NCBI RefSeq assembly: GCF_014696355.1
Contig: NZ_JACJQA010000033.1
Location: 186,001-250,000, forward strand
Length of the DNA: 64,000 bases
From: Pseudanabaena sp. FACHB-1998
GTDB lineage: Bacteria; Cyanobacteriota; Cyanobacteriia; Pseudanabaenales; Pseudanabaenaceae
Direction of reading: 5' to 3'
The notes under the pieces are model-generated. The model made no database searches, was not told the DNA's origin, and saw nothing but the letters and a program-made list of their open reading frames with translations. Below are positions 1 through 9,394 of this stretch, piece by piece; the stretch's first letter is position 1, and every line of letters starts with the position of its first letter. A program made the position numbers and the translations under genes.

Positions 1-774
1 CTCAAATTCACCACGGTATTTTGTACCCGCCACTAGTAAGCCGATATCTAAGGTAACAACCCGCTTTTCTTGCAAAATGTCAGGGATGTCACTGTTAGAA
101 ATGCGTTGTGCTAAACCTTCAGCGATCGCGGTTTTACCCACACCAGGTTCACCGATCAGGACAGGGTTATTTTTAGTGCGGCGACCGAGGATTTGGATGA
201 CTCGTTCAATTTCTTTTTCACGACCCACTACGGGATCGAGTTTGCCATCTTGGGCAAGCTGGGTCAGGTTTGAGCCAAACTCGTCGAGGGTTGGCGTTTT
301 GGTGCGTCCCGATGAACCACCACCTGCGGATACTTCGGCAGTCTCACCGAGCATCCTGATTACTTGTGTACGAACCTTGGAGAGATCCACGCCGAGATTT
401 TCTAGAACTCTAGCGGCAACACCTTCGCCTTCGCGAATTAGTCCTAGCAATAAATGCTCAGTACCGATATAGTTATGTCCGAGCTGGCGAGCTTCTTCTA
501 AGGACAACTCTAAGACTCTCTTGGCGCGAGGAGTGAAAGGAATTTCGACTGCGACAAAACCAGAGCCGCGTCCGATGATCTTTTCAACCTCAATACGAGC
601 GTCTTTGAGGTTTACACCCATGGACTTAAGTACTTTGGCGGCAACGCCAGTTCCTTCTCCGATTAGACCCAATAGGATTTGCTCTGTGCCGACAAAGTTA
701 TGACCGAGGCGGCGAGCTTCCTCTTGAGCCAGCATGATGACTTTAATTGCTTTTTCTGTAAAGCGTTCAAACAT
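1..774 (-). CDS. clpC: ATP-dependent Clp protease ATP-binding subunit ClpC (N-terminal part)
   Basis: Hsp100/AAA+ unfoldase that feeds substrates to the ClpP protease in the cytosol. Only the first 258 residues are in the window; the gene runs off the left edge. Reading down the minus strand from an ATG at 774, the protein starts [20 protein letters not shown] and carries the two tandem Clp N repeats (about residues 1-70 and 75-145), each with a G-H-N-(F/Y)-(V/I)-G-T-E signature, then a linker and the first AAA+ domain with Walker A GEPGVGKT near residue 220. The match to ClpC of cyanobacteria and plastids is close throughout. It is transcribed away from everything else here, with a long spacer upstream. 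Confidence 0.95.
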   Translation of the reverse strand, partial: MFERFTEKAIKVIMLAQEEARRLGHNFVGTEQILLGLIGEGTGVAAKVLKSMGVNLKDARIEVEKIIGRGSGFVAVEIPFTPRAKRVLELSLEEARQLGHNYIGTEHLLLGLIREGEGVAARVLENLGVDLSKVRTQVIRMLGETAEVSAGGGSSGRTKTPTLDEFGSNLTQLAQDGKLDPVVGREKEIERVIQILGRRTKNNPVLIGEPGVGKTAIAEGLAQRISNSDIPDILQEKRVVTLDIGLLVAGTKYRGEFE

Positions 775-1513
775 GGCGTTTCCCCATACTTTGCTGCGTT
801 CTGGTTAAAGTTAATACTAGCACAGCCTTAACAGCATTCTGTGTGTACGGATCTCACTCCTTTTTACCTAAATTGTTAAGATCTCTCTTAGGGATCATGT
901 TTGCTTCTTACGGGCTGTTTAACCCCATATTTTTAGTTTTTTGTTGCTTGTGAAACCGATTAAAGGAACTGTTTACTGTACCCGAAGGCTAGGGTGGGAG
1001 AAGATTTTTATTTCTAGCGAAAGTATAAGACTCAATATTTAGACTTGGTAATTACTCAAGATAAATTAATTAGCTATGTCCTAAAGCTCTTACCGCAAGA
1101 TATATGAAAATAGGTGTAAGAAAAAAACTGAGGTAGGAATATCTTGCTCAATTTTATTGTCATTACTACTTTTTAATCTTGCAAATGCTGTTAACGTAAA
1201 AGAATAGAAAGAATTAAAAAAGTATCAGTTTCTAGAGCTACTTTTAAAAACTTTTATAGATGGGGTGAGCTATTGCTATTCATTGAGCAATAAATTTTTA
1301 AAACAACGAAGAGGCAATAGAAGACTTTACTACGATCCGAACATTGTATTAAATATAAAATTCTTATTTTGTGTTGAATAGATGATCGCTGAGATTAATT
1401 TTCTCAAGCTATAGGAACCTTGGAATCTTTGCGTTAAAAGAGGCACTCTGTGTCAATAGTTGTTACCCTTAATCCCAAATTAGAGGCATTGCTACTATGT
1501 TAGGACAAAAGAA
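775..1513. other. Long intergenic stretch upstream of clpC
   Basis: About 740 bases, AT-rich, between the clpC start and a palindromic terminator. It should hold the clpC promoter and leader. No open frame with a recognisable protein, tRNA or riboswitch pattern is seen. Confidence 0.5.
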
Positions 1514-1566
1514 AAACCCAGAAGAGAGTTGCGGCGCTTCGCGCCGCAACTCTCTTCTGGGTTTTA
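1514..1566. terminator. Long perfect palindrome, GGCGCTTCGCGCC core
   Basis: Two perfect 25-base arms around a TTC triloop, with A-run and T-run at the ends, so it can act as an intrinsic terminator in both directions. It lies just downstream of the TauE/SafE gene (minus strand). Member of the repeated palindrome family of this window; its stem begins ACCCAGAAGAGAGTTGCGG. Confidence 0.8.
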
Positions 1567-1595
1567 TGTCTTAACTTACTTGGCTATAGCTTTAA

Positions 1596-2510
1596 CTACA
1601 AAACATTTAAAAGTAAACTTCTTTGCTGCCAAAGCATCCATGATCCTCCGATCGCCATAAAAGCAAGCACCACTTGGCGAAATTGCTGGGGACTCATGCG
1701 ACTGAGGAGATATTTGCCAATAAGATTGGCAGGTAGGGCGGCTAAGCCGATCGCTAATCCTGCGACAATTTGTTCCTTAGACATTGCTGCTAGCGCTCCG
1801 TAAGTGATGATTTTCACGACATGGATAATCGTCATATGCATTGCTTTGGTGGCTAGCATTTTCTCCTTGACTAAGCCATAGCCCAGATAAAAGGGATTTA
1901 AGACAGGACCCGTTGTGCCGACTAAGCCCGATACATAGGCTTTGAGGAACCCCGCAGGCATAATGTGCCAAGCCTGAAGTTGAAATTTGGGTTTTACTTC
2001 TTTAGGAATTAAAGCTGATTGTTCGAGAGCACCTAATTCACTTAGTTCCCCTAACTGATTGATCTCGATGAGTTTTTCGATCTCTTCTAACTCTTTGGAA
2101 TCATCGACCAATTTGATCTGTTTTGCCTGATCCTCAGCAACGGTTTTTTCAGGACTTTTTTCTAGTCCCAATAAAACGGCACTCACGATTAGGAAAACTG
2201 CAATCACTATTTGCAACCAATCGAGATGGATTTGGGTAAAGGTATAAGCACCCAAAATTGCGCCTACGATCGCTCCCGGTGCATACCAAGCGGTCAATAC
2301 CCAATCAATATCTCGCCAAAACAGTAAAACCCGATGGGCGTTACCAAAAAACATGCCGATCGTGATTACAGGTGGAACAGCAGCAGATCCCATGAGGAGG
2401 TTAACTAACGGAATTAAGATGAATGGACTGCCCCCACCTGCCAAAGTGCTAACAATCCAAGCAAAAAAGCTAACCACACTGAGATATACAATTGGCATGA
2501 GTTCTGACAT
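1596..2510 (-). CDS. TauE/SafE (DUF81) family membrane permease
   Basis: Predicted cytoplasmic-membrane exporter of small sulfonate/sulfite-like anions; the family name gives the class, not the substrate. The 304 residues contain about eight hydrophobic segments in two halves, with the typical first-helix pattern FFAWIVSTLAGGGSPFILIP and a second GLVGTTGPVLNPFY stretch. A charged, glutamate-rich loop of about 50 residues (roughly residues 120-170) separates the halves. It is divergent from rimI with an 80-base gap that must hold both promoters. The neighbour genes give no clue to the substrate. Confidence 0.85.
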   Translation of the reverse strand: MSELMPIVYLSVVSFFAWIVSTLAGGGSPFILIPLVNLLMGSAAVPPVITIGMFFGNAHRVLLFWRDIDWVLTAWYAPGAIVGAILGAYTFTQIHLDWLQIVIAVFLIVSAVLLGLEKSPEKTVAEDQAKQIKLVDDSKELEEIEKLIEINQLGELSELGALEQSALIPKEVKPKFQLQAWHIMPAGFLKAYVSGLVGTTGPVLNPFYLGYGLVKEKMLATKAMHMTIIHVVKIITYGALAAMSKEQIVAGLAIGLAALPANLIGKYLLSRMSPQQFRQVVLAFMAIGGSWMLWQQRSLLLNVL

Positions 2511-2590
2511 TGATCGATAATCCGTTTGTATCAGGCGAGTTACGGCGCGTTGAGCCGCAAATCCTATGAATGTTTAGATAATTACAACAC

Positions 2591-3130
2591 ATGAGCCTAT
2601 CGACCCGAATCTATCTAAGTGAGATTAATCAAAAATTTTTAGCGCAACTAAAGGCTATTGATTGTGCTTGTCTCGGAAATTTTTGGAGCTTAGAGGCTTA
2701 TCAGCAGGAGATTGATAATCCTAGCAGTTGCGTATTGGGTTTAACCACAGAAAATTATGAATTACTCGGTTTTGGATGTCTGTGGTCAGTCCTTGAAGAA
2801 GCTCACATTACGGTTTTGGCAGTACGCCCCGAATATCAAGGTCAGGGGCTGGGCAAAGCGATTGTTTGGGGATTACTCAAAAAATCTCGCGATCGCCAAT
2901 TAGAATGGGCCACCCTAGAAGTTCGAGCTTCTAACTATGTAGCTATTGGGTTATACGATAGTTTCGGGTTTAAGGAAATTGGTAGACGTACAAATTATTA
3001 TGAAGCTACTGGCGAAGATGCCTTGATTTTATGGTGCAAAAATATTCATACACCTGAATTTGGCTTGTTGCTAGAGCAATGGCATGAGGCAATTTCTATA
3101 AATTTATTAACAAAAGGCTGGAACTTATAG
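2591..3130 (+). CDS. rimI: Ribosomal protein bS18 alanine N-acetyltransferase (RimI-type GNAT)
   Basis: GNAT-fold acetyltransferase of 179 residues, expected to acetylate the N-terminal alanine of ribosomal protein S18. The acetyl-CoA binding motif A is seen as VRPEYQGQGLGKAIV (about residues 80-95), followed by LEVRASNYVAIGLYDSFGF, a RimI hallmark, and the NYYEATGEDALIL ending. RimI and the TsaC protein further on are classic companions in translation-related clusters, which supports the call. The stop codon lies inside the arm of the terminator palindrome that follows. Confidence 0.85.
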   Translation: MSLSTRIYLSEINQKFLAQLKAIDCACLGNFWSLEAYQQEIDNPSSCVLGLTTENYELLGFGCLWSVLEEAHITVLAVRPEYQGQGLGKAIVWGLLKKSRDRQLEWATLEVRASNYVAIGLYDSFGFKEIGRRTNYYEATGEDALILWCKNIHTPEFGLLLEQWHEAISINLLTKGWNL

Positions 3131-3171
3131 AGGTTTTCCCATGAGTATGCACTCTTGGGAAAACCTCTATA
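3126..3171. terminator. Palindromic terminator after rimI
   Basis: Perfect 16-base arms (TATAGAGGTTTTCCCA and its complement) around a 14-base loop. The rimI stop codon TAG is part of the left arm. Confidence 0.7.
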
Positions 3172-3265
3172 GTTAGGATATCAGCCAAATTAACTAGGGA
3201 TTGCTATAGAATTAGTTTAAGTTTAAGAGCAATTAATTCGCTTTAGCATTAAAGGTCTAACGAAA

Positions 3266-3886
3266 ATGCGGATATTTAACTGGGCAAAGCAAACTATACA
3301 AACTGCAACTATAGCGATCGCTAGCTGTGGATTCTGGGCTGTCGCGATCGCCAGTGCTAATGCCCAATCTGGAAATATTCTTGTTTACGTTGCAGGAAAC
3401 AATCCTGTCACCTTAGACATTACGAGACAAGTCGTTACTAATCCTGTGATTGGCTTAGTAAATGGGAGAACATCTATATTGACAGGTTACTTTGATGCTC
3501 CAACCGCAGATTTTGTAACCCGAGAGTTGCAAAGACGAGGTATAGCTGCACAGCAAACCTATCAAGTTGCTCAAAATATTCCTCAGACTAATACCCCCTA
3601 TGTAACACTGCCGACTTATTTGCCAAATAATAATTTGCCAAATAATAATTCCAATATCGGTTTGCAGAACTCCGCCCAATATCGCTATGTTACCGCAGTT
3701 CCCATGAGTGCTGGCGGACTAGGAGCCTTAGCCCAAGTCAAAAAACTCATCCCCAACGCCTTTATTTCCAAATCTTTTCGAGGCGATTATATCTATGCAG
3801 GCGGTTATACCAATCGTGATGCCGCCGAATCTTTGAAACATTTCTTGCGATCGCAAGGACTAGATGCGCGTGTACTCTATTTCTAA
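3266..3886 (+). CDS. Exported protein with two SPOR-like repeats
   Basis: Unrecognised secreted protein of 206 residues. A signal peptide is clear: basic start, hydrophobic stretch, then a cut expected after ASANA near residue 33. The mature part has two similar halves (about residues 38-90 and 133-206) ending in patterns such as SILTGYFDAPTADFVTRELQRRGI and YIYAGGYTNRDAAESLKHFLRSQGLDARV, which look like SPOR-type sequence (a fold that binds bare glycan strands of peptidoglycan). An Asn/Pro-rich linker lies between. The next gene encodes a peptidoglycan-binding protein in the same direction, which fits an envelope role. SPOR assignment is inference from pattern, not a strong match. Confidence 0.6.
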   Translation: MRIFNWAKQTIQTATIAIASCGFWAVAIASANAQSGNILVYVAGNNPVTLDITRQVVTNPVIGLVNGRTSILTGYFDAPTADFVTRELQRRGIAAQQTYQVAQNIPQTNTPYVTLPTYLPNNNLPNNNSNIGLQNSAQYRYVTAVPMSAGGLGALAQVKKLIPNAFISKSFRGDYIYAGGYTNRDAAESLKHFLRSQGLDARVLYF

Positions 3887-3938
3887 ATTTATTTTTAAAC
3901 CTTTCTCGAACTATTAATTTGAAAAAATTGGGCTAATT

Positions 3939-5282
3939 ATGGACGCAATATTAAAACAAGGTAGCAAAGGTAATGCTGTAGCAGAATTGCAGCAACTTCT
4001 TCAAGCCAAAGGATTTTATAGTGGCAAGATTGATGGTGATTTTGGTACGGGTACTGCTAATGCTGTGCTCAAGTTTCAAAAAGCAAATGGTTTAACTGCT
4101 GATGGCATCGTGGGAAATGCTAGCTGGACATTACTGCGGGGGAGTCAATCACCGTCGGCTGCTACGTCTTTGCCAACGTTATTATCTGGTTCTAAAGGGC
4201 AAGCTGTAGCTCAGGCTCAACAACTTCTCAAGGCAAAGGGCTATTACCAAGGTCGCATTGATGGGGATTTTGGAGCAGGCACAAGGGAGGCGATCGCTAA
4301 CTTTCAACGTGCTAATGGGTTAACCGTCGATGGCAAGGTTGGCAACCAAACATGGCAAAAATTGCAAGCCCCCGCGATTCCCAATGCTACGCCTCCCCAA
4401 GCCACAAATCCCACCGAGATCGTGATTGAGCCTCCCACCGCATCGCCAACACCTGCGCCAGTAGCGACACCAACACCCTCGACATCTGCCCCCCCTATAT
4501 CTTCAATTTTTGTTCCCACACCATCACCATCTACTCCCCCAAACCCTTCTCCCCCTTCAACGGCTACACCTGCTTCCCCAAGCGTTACCCCCACTCCTCC
4601 TGAAACTTCTCCTACAACTTCAATTCCAGTAGGAGCAATCAGTTTAATTAGTGCTGCAAATAGCTATGCTCGCGCCAAATTACCCAATCAAACTCTGGCT
4701 ATAAATAATCTACAAGCTAATATTCCTGCGGAAATTTTGCCACAATTTTTTGAGCGCTGGCAAACTGCGTCAGGACAGGTTCCCTCGTCTTTAGCTGATG
4801 CCTTTAGTAGCTACAATGCGGCTCAAATGACAAATCAAAATCTGGCTTTGCAATGGCTACAAGGAAATTTATTACCTCAAGCGATCGAGACCTTCCGTCA
4901 AGATTGGTCAAGGCTAAATACAAGTACTGAATTTGGTACGCCCTTTACACCACCATCATCGACTCCTGCTAGCCCCCCCATTAATAATCTTCAGTTAATT
5001 AGTCTGAGTGGAGCCGTCAAAGTTTATAGTCGCGCCAAATTTCCCAATCAGGTAACTGCTTTAGAAAATTTACAGCGATCGCTCTCTGATGTCATACTTC
5101 AGCAATTTTTTCAACGTTGGGCTTTAGCCTCACAGCAGTCTACGCTTCCTATTTCCTTAGTTGACATCTTTGAAAATTACGAAGACTATAACTTCCCCGA
5201 TCAGCTAACAGCTTTGCAGTGGTTAGAAAAACAGCTAACCGTAACGCAAATCGAGCAGTTCTCGCGAGATTGGCAATCCTAA
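3939..5282 (+). CDS. Peptidoglycan-binding protein, two PG_binding_1 domains and a proline-rich linker
   Basis: A 447-residue protein. Two PG_binding_1 domains sit at about residues 5-68 and 80-142, each with the G-x-I/R-D-G-D-F-G-x-G-T pattern and a closing V-G-x-x-T/S-W. A linker rich in Pro, Thr, Ala and Ser (about 145-225) follows. The C-terminal half has two copies of a unit with the signature (S)YARAKLPNQTxAxxNLQ...ILPQFFERW, near residues 232-320 and 350-447, of unknown role. There is no signal peptide at the chosen start, so how it would reach the wall is unclear. It follows the SPOR-like gene by 52 bases and is probably co-transcribed. Confidence 0.7.
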   Translation: MDAILKQGSKGNAVAELQQLLQAKGFYSGKIDGDFGTGTANAVLKFQKANGLTADGIVGNASWTLLRGSQSPSAATSLPTLLSGSKGQAVAQAQQLLKAKGYYQGRIDGDFGAGTREAIANFQRANGLTVDGKVGNQTWQKLQAPAIPNATPPQATNPTEIVIEPPTASPTPAPVATPTPSTSAPPISSIFVPTPSPSTPPNPSPPSTATPASPSVTPTPPETSPTTSIPVGAISLISAANSYARAKLPNQTLAINNLQANIPAEILPQFFERWQTASGQVPSSLADAFSSYNAAQMTNQNLALQWLQGNLLPQAIETFRQDWSRLNTSTEFGTPFTPPSSTPASPPINNLQLISLSGAVKVYSRAKFPNQVTALENLQRSLSDVILQQFFQRWALASQQSTLPISLVDIFENYEDYNFPDQLTALQWLEKQLTVTQIEQFSRDWQS

Positions 5283-5319
5283 AAGAGAAAGGGACACAAA
5301 GTGTCCCTTTCTCTTTTAG
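5279..5319. terminator. Palindromic terminator after the peptidoglycan-binding gene
   Basis: Perfect 19-base arms around an AAA triloop with flanking A and T runs. The upstream gene's TAA (5280-5282) is inside the left arm. Confidence 0.85.
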
Positions 5320-5344
5320 ATAACTTAGATGGCAAAACGTCCCA

Positions 5345-5401
5345 AGTTTTTAATACAAAGAACAAAATGGCTTAGCCATTTTGTTCTTTGTATTAAAAAC
5401 T
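5345..5401. terminator. Long perfect palindrome at the end of the TsaC gene, TGGC-GCCA core
   Basis: Perfect 27-base arms around a 3-base centre. The right arm includes the last two codons and the stop (5393-5395) of the minus-strand TsaC gene. Second palindrome in a tail-to-tail gene pair, so each gene has its own terminator. Confidence 0.8.
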
Positions 5402-5971
5402 AATTGCTCCTTGACGACGCACTAGCCAACCTTCTGGCTTCCATTCCACAACCGTTGAAGGCAAACCGCTTCCTGTGGTCTCAGCAATATCAATAACATC
5501 ACCTAATGTCCATACACTAGGAAAACTGGTAGATATTTCTAGCATTTTCCTTAATGGTGGCTCATTACTCTTATTGGCACTAGTCGTTAACATCGCCCCC
5601 GTTTGCTGCAAAATCGCGATCGCCATTTTGTTATCAGGAATCCTTACCCCCAGAGTTGTAAAACCTTGATTTAATGTACAACCGCGATCACTGGCAGGCA
5701 AAACTAACGTTATCGCCCCCGGAAAATATTTATGGGCTGTCTGTTCCCACTTAGGCAAGTCAGAATTAGCCCTATCAATAAAAGGTAGTAACTCTTGCCA
5801 ACTAGCCGCCATCAAAATTAGGGGCTTATCGGGCGATCGCTGCTTGAGAGTAAAAATATCACCACTGCGATCGGGGCGAACCGCTAAGGCAGGTACTGTG
5901 TCCGTAGGAAAACTGACTAATTTTCCTGATCTTGCACCTGCAATTAAAGCTGATAAACAAACTAAACCCAC
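5393..5971 (-). CDS. tsaC: Threonylcarbamoyl-AMP synthase (Sua5/YciO/YrdC family)
   Basis: Makes threonylcarbamoyl-adenylate from threonine, bicarbonate and ATP, the first step of the t6A37 modification of ANN-decoding tRNAs. The 192 residues are a single YrdC domain without the extra Sua5 C-terminal domain. Seen motifs are GKLVSFPTDTVPALA near the start (nucleotide pocket), KQRSPDKPLILM, LTTSANKSNEPP and a closing GLPSTVVEW. A tcdA gene, which acts later on t6A, lies at 47.5 kb in this window. Some YrdC-family proteins have other or unknown roles, so the exact function is likely rather than sure. Confidence 0.85.
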   Translation of the reverse strand: MGLVCLSALIAGARSGKLVSFPTDTVPALAVRPDRSGDIFTLKQRSPDKPLILMAASWQELLPFIDRANSDLPKWEQTAHKYFPGAITLVLPASDRGCTLNQGFTTLGVRIPDNKMAIAILQQTGAMLTTSANKSNEPPLRKMLEISTSFPSVWTLGDVIDIAETTGSGLPSTVVEWKPEGWLVRRQGAISF

Positions 5972-6125
5972 TGATTTTACTTATTCCTCACTTTATAGCT
6001 GTTGTTATACCAATTTTCGCAAGCGTGACAACACTTTCGAGAATTAAAAACCAAATCCAGTAAGGGTTTTAAATTAAAAAATGGCGCAGCCGTTTATTAA
6101 TTTGGTATTACTTGTATTAAGACAT

Positions 6126-6180
6126 AAAAGGCAAGGATATAAAGATGGCGCTTCCCGTTATCTTCATATTCTTGCCTTTT
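6126..6180. repeat. Decayed palindrome between the TsaC and DUF2854 genes
   Basis: Imperfect inverted repeat with outer arms AAAAGGCAAG / CTTGCCTTTT and a mismatched middle around GGCGCTTCC. It looks like a worn member of the palindrome family. It lies downstream of the DUF2854 gene and could still end its transcript. Confidence 0.5.
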
Positions 6181-6219
6181 GCTTTTGTTTAAATTAAAGG
6201 TTCCGCCAGTGACAAAGCC

Positions 6220-6810
6220 CTAACTACTTACAGCTAGAGGTTGCTGGGAAATTAATCGTAGATCAAATTCTTTATTTTCTAATTCCTTAACGATCGCGAC
6301 AATTCCAGGACCAAAGAAGCGCGTCAATTTTTCCTGTTTTTGTAGCCAAATCTCAGCCCCCATTAAAGGAGATTTAAATCTCAGAACTAGGCTATAAGCA
6401 CCTCTAGTCTCTTCGTCTTGAGAAATTTCTTCATATATACCGATCAAAACAGGACGTTCTTCATCGGTAGGACTCATACCCAATTTTTCTAACACTTCAT
6501 CTAGATGAGCTTTGATGCCATAGCGATATCTAGTTAAGTCGCGTCGAAGTTGTTTTTGGGTAGGCGTTTCTTGTTGATTGCGTAAAGCAATAACTTCGGG
6601 AGTCTCGGCAACAATGATCGGCGATGGTAAAACCTCCGATGATTTAAAGGCAAATCCACCTAACAAAATAGGAAACCCATAGAAAAAACCTATCAAATTG
6701 AGGGTAGAGTTGCCCTTGGAATAAGCCCAAAACCCAACCAAGAAAAGAACTCCGCCAACAAACAAACCAACCGAAGCAAGAGATATCTTATTAAGCTTAA
6801 GCATAATCAA
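6220..6810 (-). CDS. DUF2854 family membrane protein
   Basis: Conserved cyanobacterial/plastid protein of unknown function, 196 residues. Two adjacent hydrophobic segments lie near the start (about residues 10-30 and 36-54), followed by a soluble part with the pattern RYRYGIKAHLDEVLEKLGMSP and a late GAEIWLQKQEKLTRFFGPG stretch typical of the family. The start used is an ATG two codons before a second one (MIM); either could be correct. Confidence 0.75.
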   Translation of the reverse strand: MIMLKLNKISLASVGLFVGGVLFLVGFWAYSKGNSTLNLIGFFYGFPILLGGFAFKSSEVLPSPIIVAETPEVIALRNQQETPTQKQLRRDLTRYRYGIKAHLDEVLEKLGMSPTDEERPVLIGIYEEISQDEETRGAYSLVLRFKSPLMGAEIWLQKQEKLTRFFGPGIVAIVKELENKEFDLRLISQQPLAVSS

Positions 6811-7101
6811 AATTTAATAATACTTAACAAATGTATCTGTTTTTTAACGCAATATAGCGATCGCTTTCTAGCAAAATTCTTTCAAAAGAGGGCATACCAT
6901 CGCTAGACTATTAAATGTATATCTTAAGGATTACCCTACTAACTCCAAAAGTAAGAATAGAGAAAACACCTTATTAAGACTGTGTTTTCATAATTCTGAG
7001 TAGCCCTAACCACCATTTTTGTGTTTAGCAAGCTACAATCATCTAGGTGTAATTCCCCGTAGACAATAAGTTTAAGACAGTACGGATCTGAGGAATCTGG
7101 C
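6811..7101. promoter_or_regulatory. Divergent upstream region of the DUF2854 gene and the sigma factor
   Basis: A 291-base gap between two divergent genes, so it must hold both promoters. One HIP1 octamer is present near 6857. No element could be assigned with confidence. Confidence 0.4.
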
Positions 7102-8289
7102 ATGAGCAAAGTAGCCATCGACCTACCTATTGATATCAAGTTGCCAGCGAGCAAACTTGATAGAAATCTTGAAGAAATTGAAGAAGACCTTGAAGATATT
7201 GACGATGAAATCGAACTCGAAAAGGACGACTTAATTGATGACTCAGATGAAGACCCTGATCTCGAAGATGACCCTGATAAAACTGGCAAAGCAAGGGGGA
7301 CAAAAAAGAGAGCTAGTCAGACTAAGAAAAAACATTTTACTGAGGACTCAATCCGCCTCTATCTCCAAGAAATTGGTCGAATTCGCCTACTCAGAGCCGA
7401 TGAAGAAATTGAGCTAGCCAGAAAGATTGCCGATCTCTTAGAACTAGAGCTAAAGCGCGAAGAACTTGCTAATGAAGTCGATTGCCATCCCGACGATGTG
7501 CGTGAGCCCGATTGGGCGGTCAAGATGGGTATGCCCCTAGGCGAATTTCGGAAGCGTCTCCACTCTGGTCGTCGAGCCAAAGACAAAATGGTGCAGTCGA
7601 ACCTACGTCTCGTAGTATCGATCGCCAAAAAGTACATGAATCGTGGCTTGTCCTTCCAAGACTTAATCCAAGAGGGTAGTTTAGGCTTGATCCGTGCTGC
7701 CGAGAAGTTCGACCATGAAAAGGGTTACAAGTTCTCGACCTACGCGACATGGTGGATTCGTCAAGCAATTACCCGTGCGATCGCTGATCAATCCCGTACG
7801 ATTCGCCTACCAGTCCACCTTTACGAAACCATTTCGCGCATTAAGAAAACAACTAAATTGCTTTCTCAAGAAATGGGACGTAAGCCAACTGAGGAAGAGA
7901 TTGCCACTCGCATGGAGATGACGATCGAAAAGCTCCGCTTTATCGCCAAATCTGCCCAGTTGCCAATCTCCCTAGAAACTCCTATCGGTAAGGAAGAAGA
8001 CTCTCGCCTCGGTGACTTCATCGAGTCCGAAGGCGAAACTCCTGACGATCAAGTTGCTAAGAGTCTCCTGCGTGAAGATCTCGAAAGCGTACTAGGAACC
8101 CTCAGCCCCAGAGAGCGCGATGTTTTGCGCCTACGCTACGGCTTAGACGATGGACGCATGAAAACCCTTGAAGAGATCGGTCAAATCTTCAACGTCACTC
8201 GCGAACGTATCCGTCAAATCGAAGCTAAGGCTCTCCGCAAGTTGCGCCATCCTAACCGTAATAGCGTTTTAAAAGAGTACATTCGCTAA
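7102..8289 (+). CDS. sigA: RNA polymerase principal sigma factor (group 1, SigA/RpoD)
   Basis: Primary sigma-70 factor that directs RNA polymerase to housekeeping promoters. In 395 residues it has a strongly acidic N-terminal stretch (about 20-60), region 1.2 ([16 protein letters not shown], near 85), region 2 with [21 protein letters not shown] and [17 protein letters not shown], region 3 and region 4 with [14 protein letters not shown] and the helix-turn-helix [19 protein letters not shown]. Regions 2.4 and 4.2 are complete and of the group 1 type, and the protein ends in [14 protein letters not shown] as other cyanobacterial SigA proteins do. Codons in this gene are rich in HIP1 neighbours, as expected for a long-resident core gene. 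Confidence 0.96.
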   Translation: MSKVAIDLPIDIKLPASKLDRNLEEIEEDLEDIDDEIELEKDDLIDDSDEDPDLEDDPDKTGKARGTKKRASQTKKKHFTEDSIRLYLQEIGRIRLLRADEEIELARKIADLLELELKREELANEVDCHPDDVREPDWAVKMGMPLGEFRKRLHSGRRAKDKMVQSNLRLVVSIAKKYMNRGLSFQDLIQEGSLGLIRAAEKFDHEKGYKFSTYATWWIRQAITRAIADQSRTIRLPVHLYETISRIKKTTKLLSQEMGRKPTEEEIATRMEMTIEKLRFIAKSAQLPISLETPIGKEEDSRLGDFIESEGETPDDQVAKSLLREDLESVLGTLSPRERDVLRLRYGLDDGRMKTLEEIGQIFNVTRERIRQIEAKALRKLRHPNRNSVLKEYIR

Positions 8290-8306
8290 TTTGTTGAGTG
8301 TCTGCT

Positions 8307-8662
8307 ATGACTCAAGCCTTACCTAAACCTTCTAAAACCTCTCTATAAGATCGCGATCTTCATCTTTGGTTAGAATCGGCGATCGCCCAGTTAAAAGCTG
8401 GTGATTTTCATAATCTTGATATTGAAAATTTAGTGGAGGAGTTAGAAGGTTTGTCTGGTAGGGATAGACGGGAAAGCAAAGATTGACTACGCTAATCGAG
8501 CCTTTGCTAAAGCGTTGCTATGCAAAAAGTGAATATGACTATGCAGGGTAGGGGGAGACTATTGATAGAACTCGCAATGCACTTAGGGATATTCTTAAGC
8601 AGTCACCAAGCTTAAAAAATTACGCTATTAGTCAAGACCTAAGAGCTAGTCAAGACTTATGA
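8307..8662 (+). pseudogene. DUF29 family gene, inactivated
   Basis: Conceptual translation from the ATG at 8307 gives MTQALPKPSKTSL, then a stop at 8346-8348, and continues in the same frame as DRDLHLWLESAIAQLKAGDF and DIENLVEELEGLSGRDRRES, a clear DUF29 protein. The stop sits where the family has Tyr (SLYDRDL), so a TAC to TAA change is likely. A frameshift follows near 8487, after which LLKRCYAKSEYDYAG and RTRNALRDILKQSPSLKNYA are read in another frame, with one more stop near 8549. The remnant ends by overlapping the ATG of the next gene (ATGA). DUF29 genes are often mobile or multi-copy in cyanobacteria; function unknown. Confidence 0.85.
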
Positions 8663-9270
8663 GTAGTCCTGTAACCATTGAAGACATTTATAAACTATTT
8701 CAAAGATCTCAAGAAGAAGCCGATCGCCGTTTTGCTGAGAATGATCGCCGTGCCGCAGAATCCAAAGCGGAACTTGAGAGACTTATTGCCGACCGTGAAA
8801 AAAGCTTAGTCAAATTAGAGCGCACAGTTGAACGTACTAGCAAAGCCGTTGATGCTCTAACCACTAGATGGGGACGTTTTGTTGAAGAACTAGTTGAACC
8901 TGCGGTTTTAAGACTTTTTCAAGAAAAAGGCATCGATGTTAAAGAGGTATATCCGCGTGCGCGAACCAAGCGACAAGGTGCGGCAATGGAGATAGACATT
9001 TTAGCCATTGATGACACTGAGTTGGTATTGGTAGAGTGCAAATCTCGACTTTCCAAAGATGATGTTGATGAATTTATTGAAAAACTAAATCGTTTCAAGA
9101 TGTCTTTTCCCCATTACAAATCCTATCAAGCTTATGGGGCAGTGGCAGGCATAGAAATTAATGATGGTATAGATCGCTATGCCTATCGGCAAGGTTTATT
9201 TGTAATTAAGCCATCGGGTGACAGTGTGGCGATCGCCAATGATGAAGATTTTAAGCCATCCTGTTGGTAG
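8659..9270 (+). CDS. DUF3782-like protein with PD-(D/E)XK nuclease-type core
   Basis: A 203-residue protein of unknown role. The first 75 residues are charged and likely form a coiled coil (repeated ADRRFAENDRRAAESKAELE type sequence). The rest resembles the PD-(D/E)XK nuclease fold: an Asp near residue 113 in EIDILAIDD and E-C-K near residues 126-128 in LVLVECKSRLS, the spacing expected for the catalytic D-ExK. Cyanobacterial DUF3782 proteins have this arrangement. It overlaps the end of the DUF29 pseudogene, so both may once have been one transcription unit. Nuclease activity is inferred only. Confidence 0.7.
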   Translation: MSSPVTIEDIYKLFQRSQEEADRRFAENDRRAAESKAELERLIADREKSLVKLERTVERTSKAVDALTTRWGRFVEELVEPAVLRLFQEKGIDVKEVYPRARTKRQGAAMEIDILAIDDTELVLVECKSRLSKDDVDEFIEKLNRFKMSFPHYKSYQAYGAVAGIEINDGIDRYAYRQGLFVIKPSGDSVAIANDEDFKPSCW

Positions 9271-9394
9271 AAAAAGCTGAAAATAAGTTCCTAGAGTGTC
9301 TTATAAAACTATACAGACGCTAAACATAAGTGTTATAGTTAAAAGCCTGTGAAAAAAAGACACCCTTTGAAACTAAATTAAGTAAGTAACGGTT

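Noticed and set aside
77-703. Two plus-strand open frames at the left edge
   Set aside because: They lie within the minus-strand clpC, whose protein is clear across the whole region.
4304-4594. Open frame opposite the proline-rich linker of the peptidoglycan-binding gene
   Set aside because: Gly/Val-rich mirror of a Pro/Thr coding stretch on the other strand; no start signal or family.
9271-9394. Origin of replication near rpmH
   Set aside because: rpmH lies near oriC in many bacteria, but no dnaA gene or cluster of DnaA boxes was seen here.
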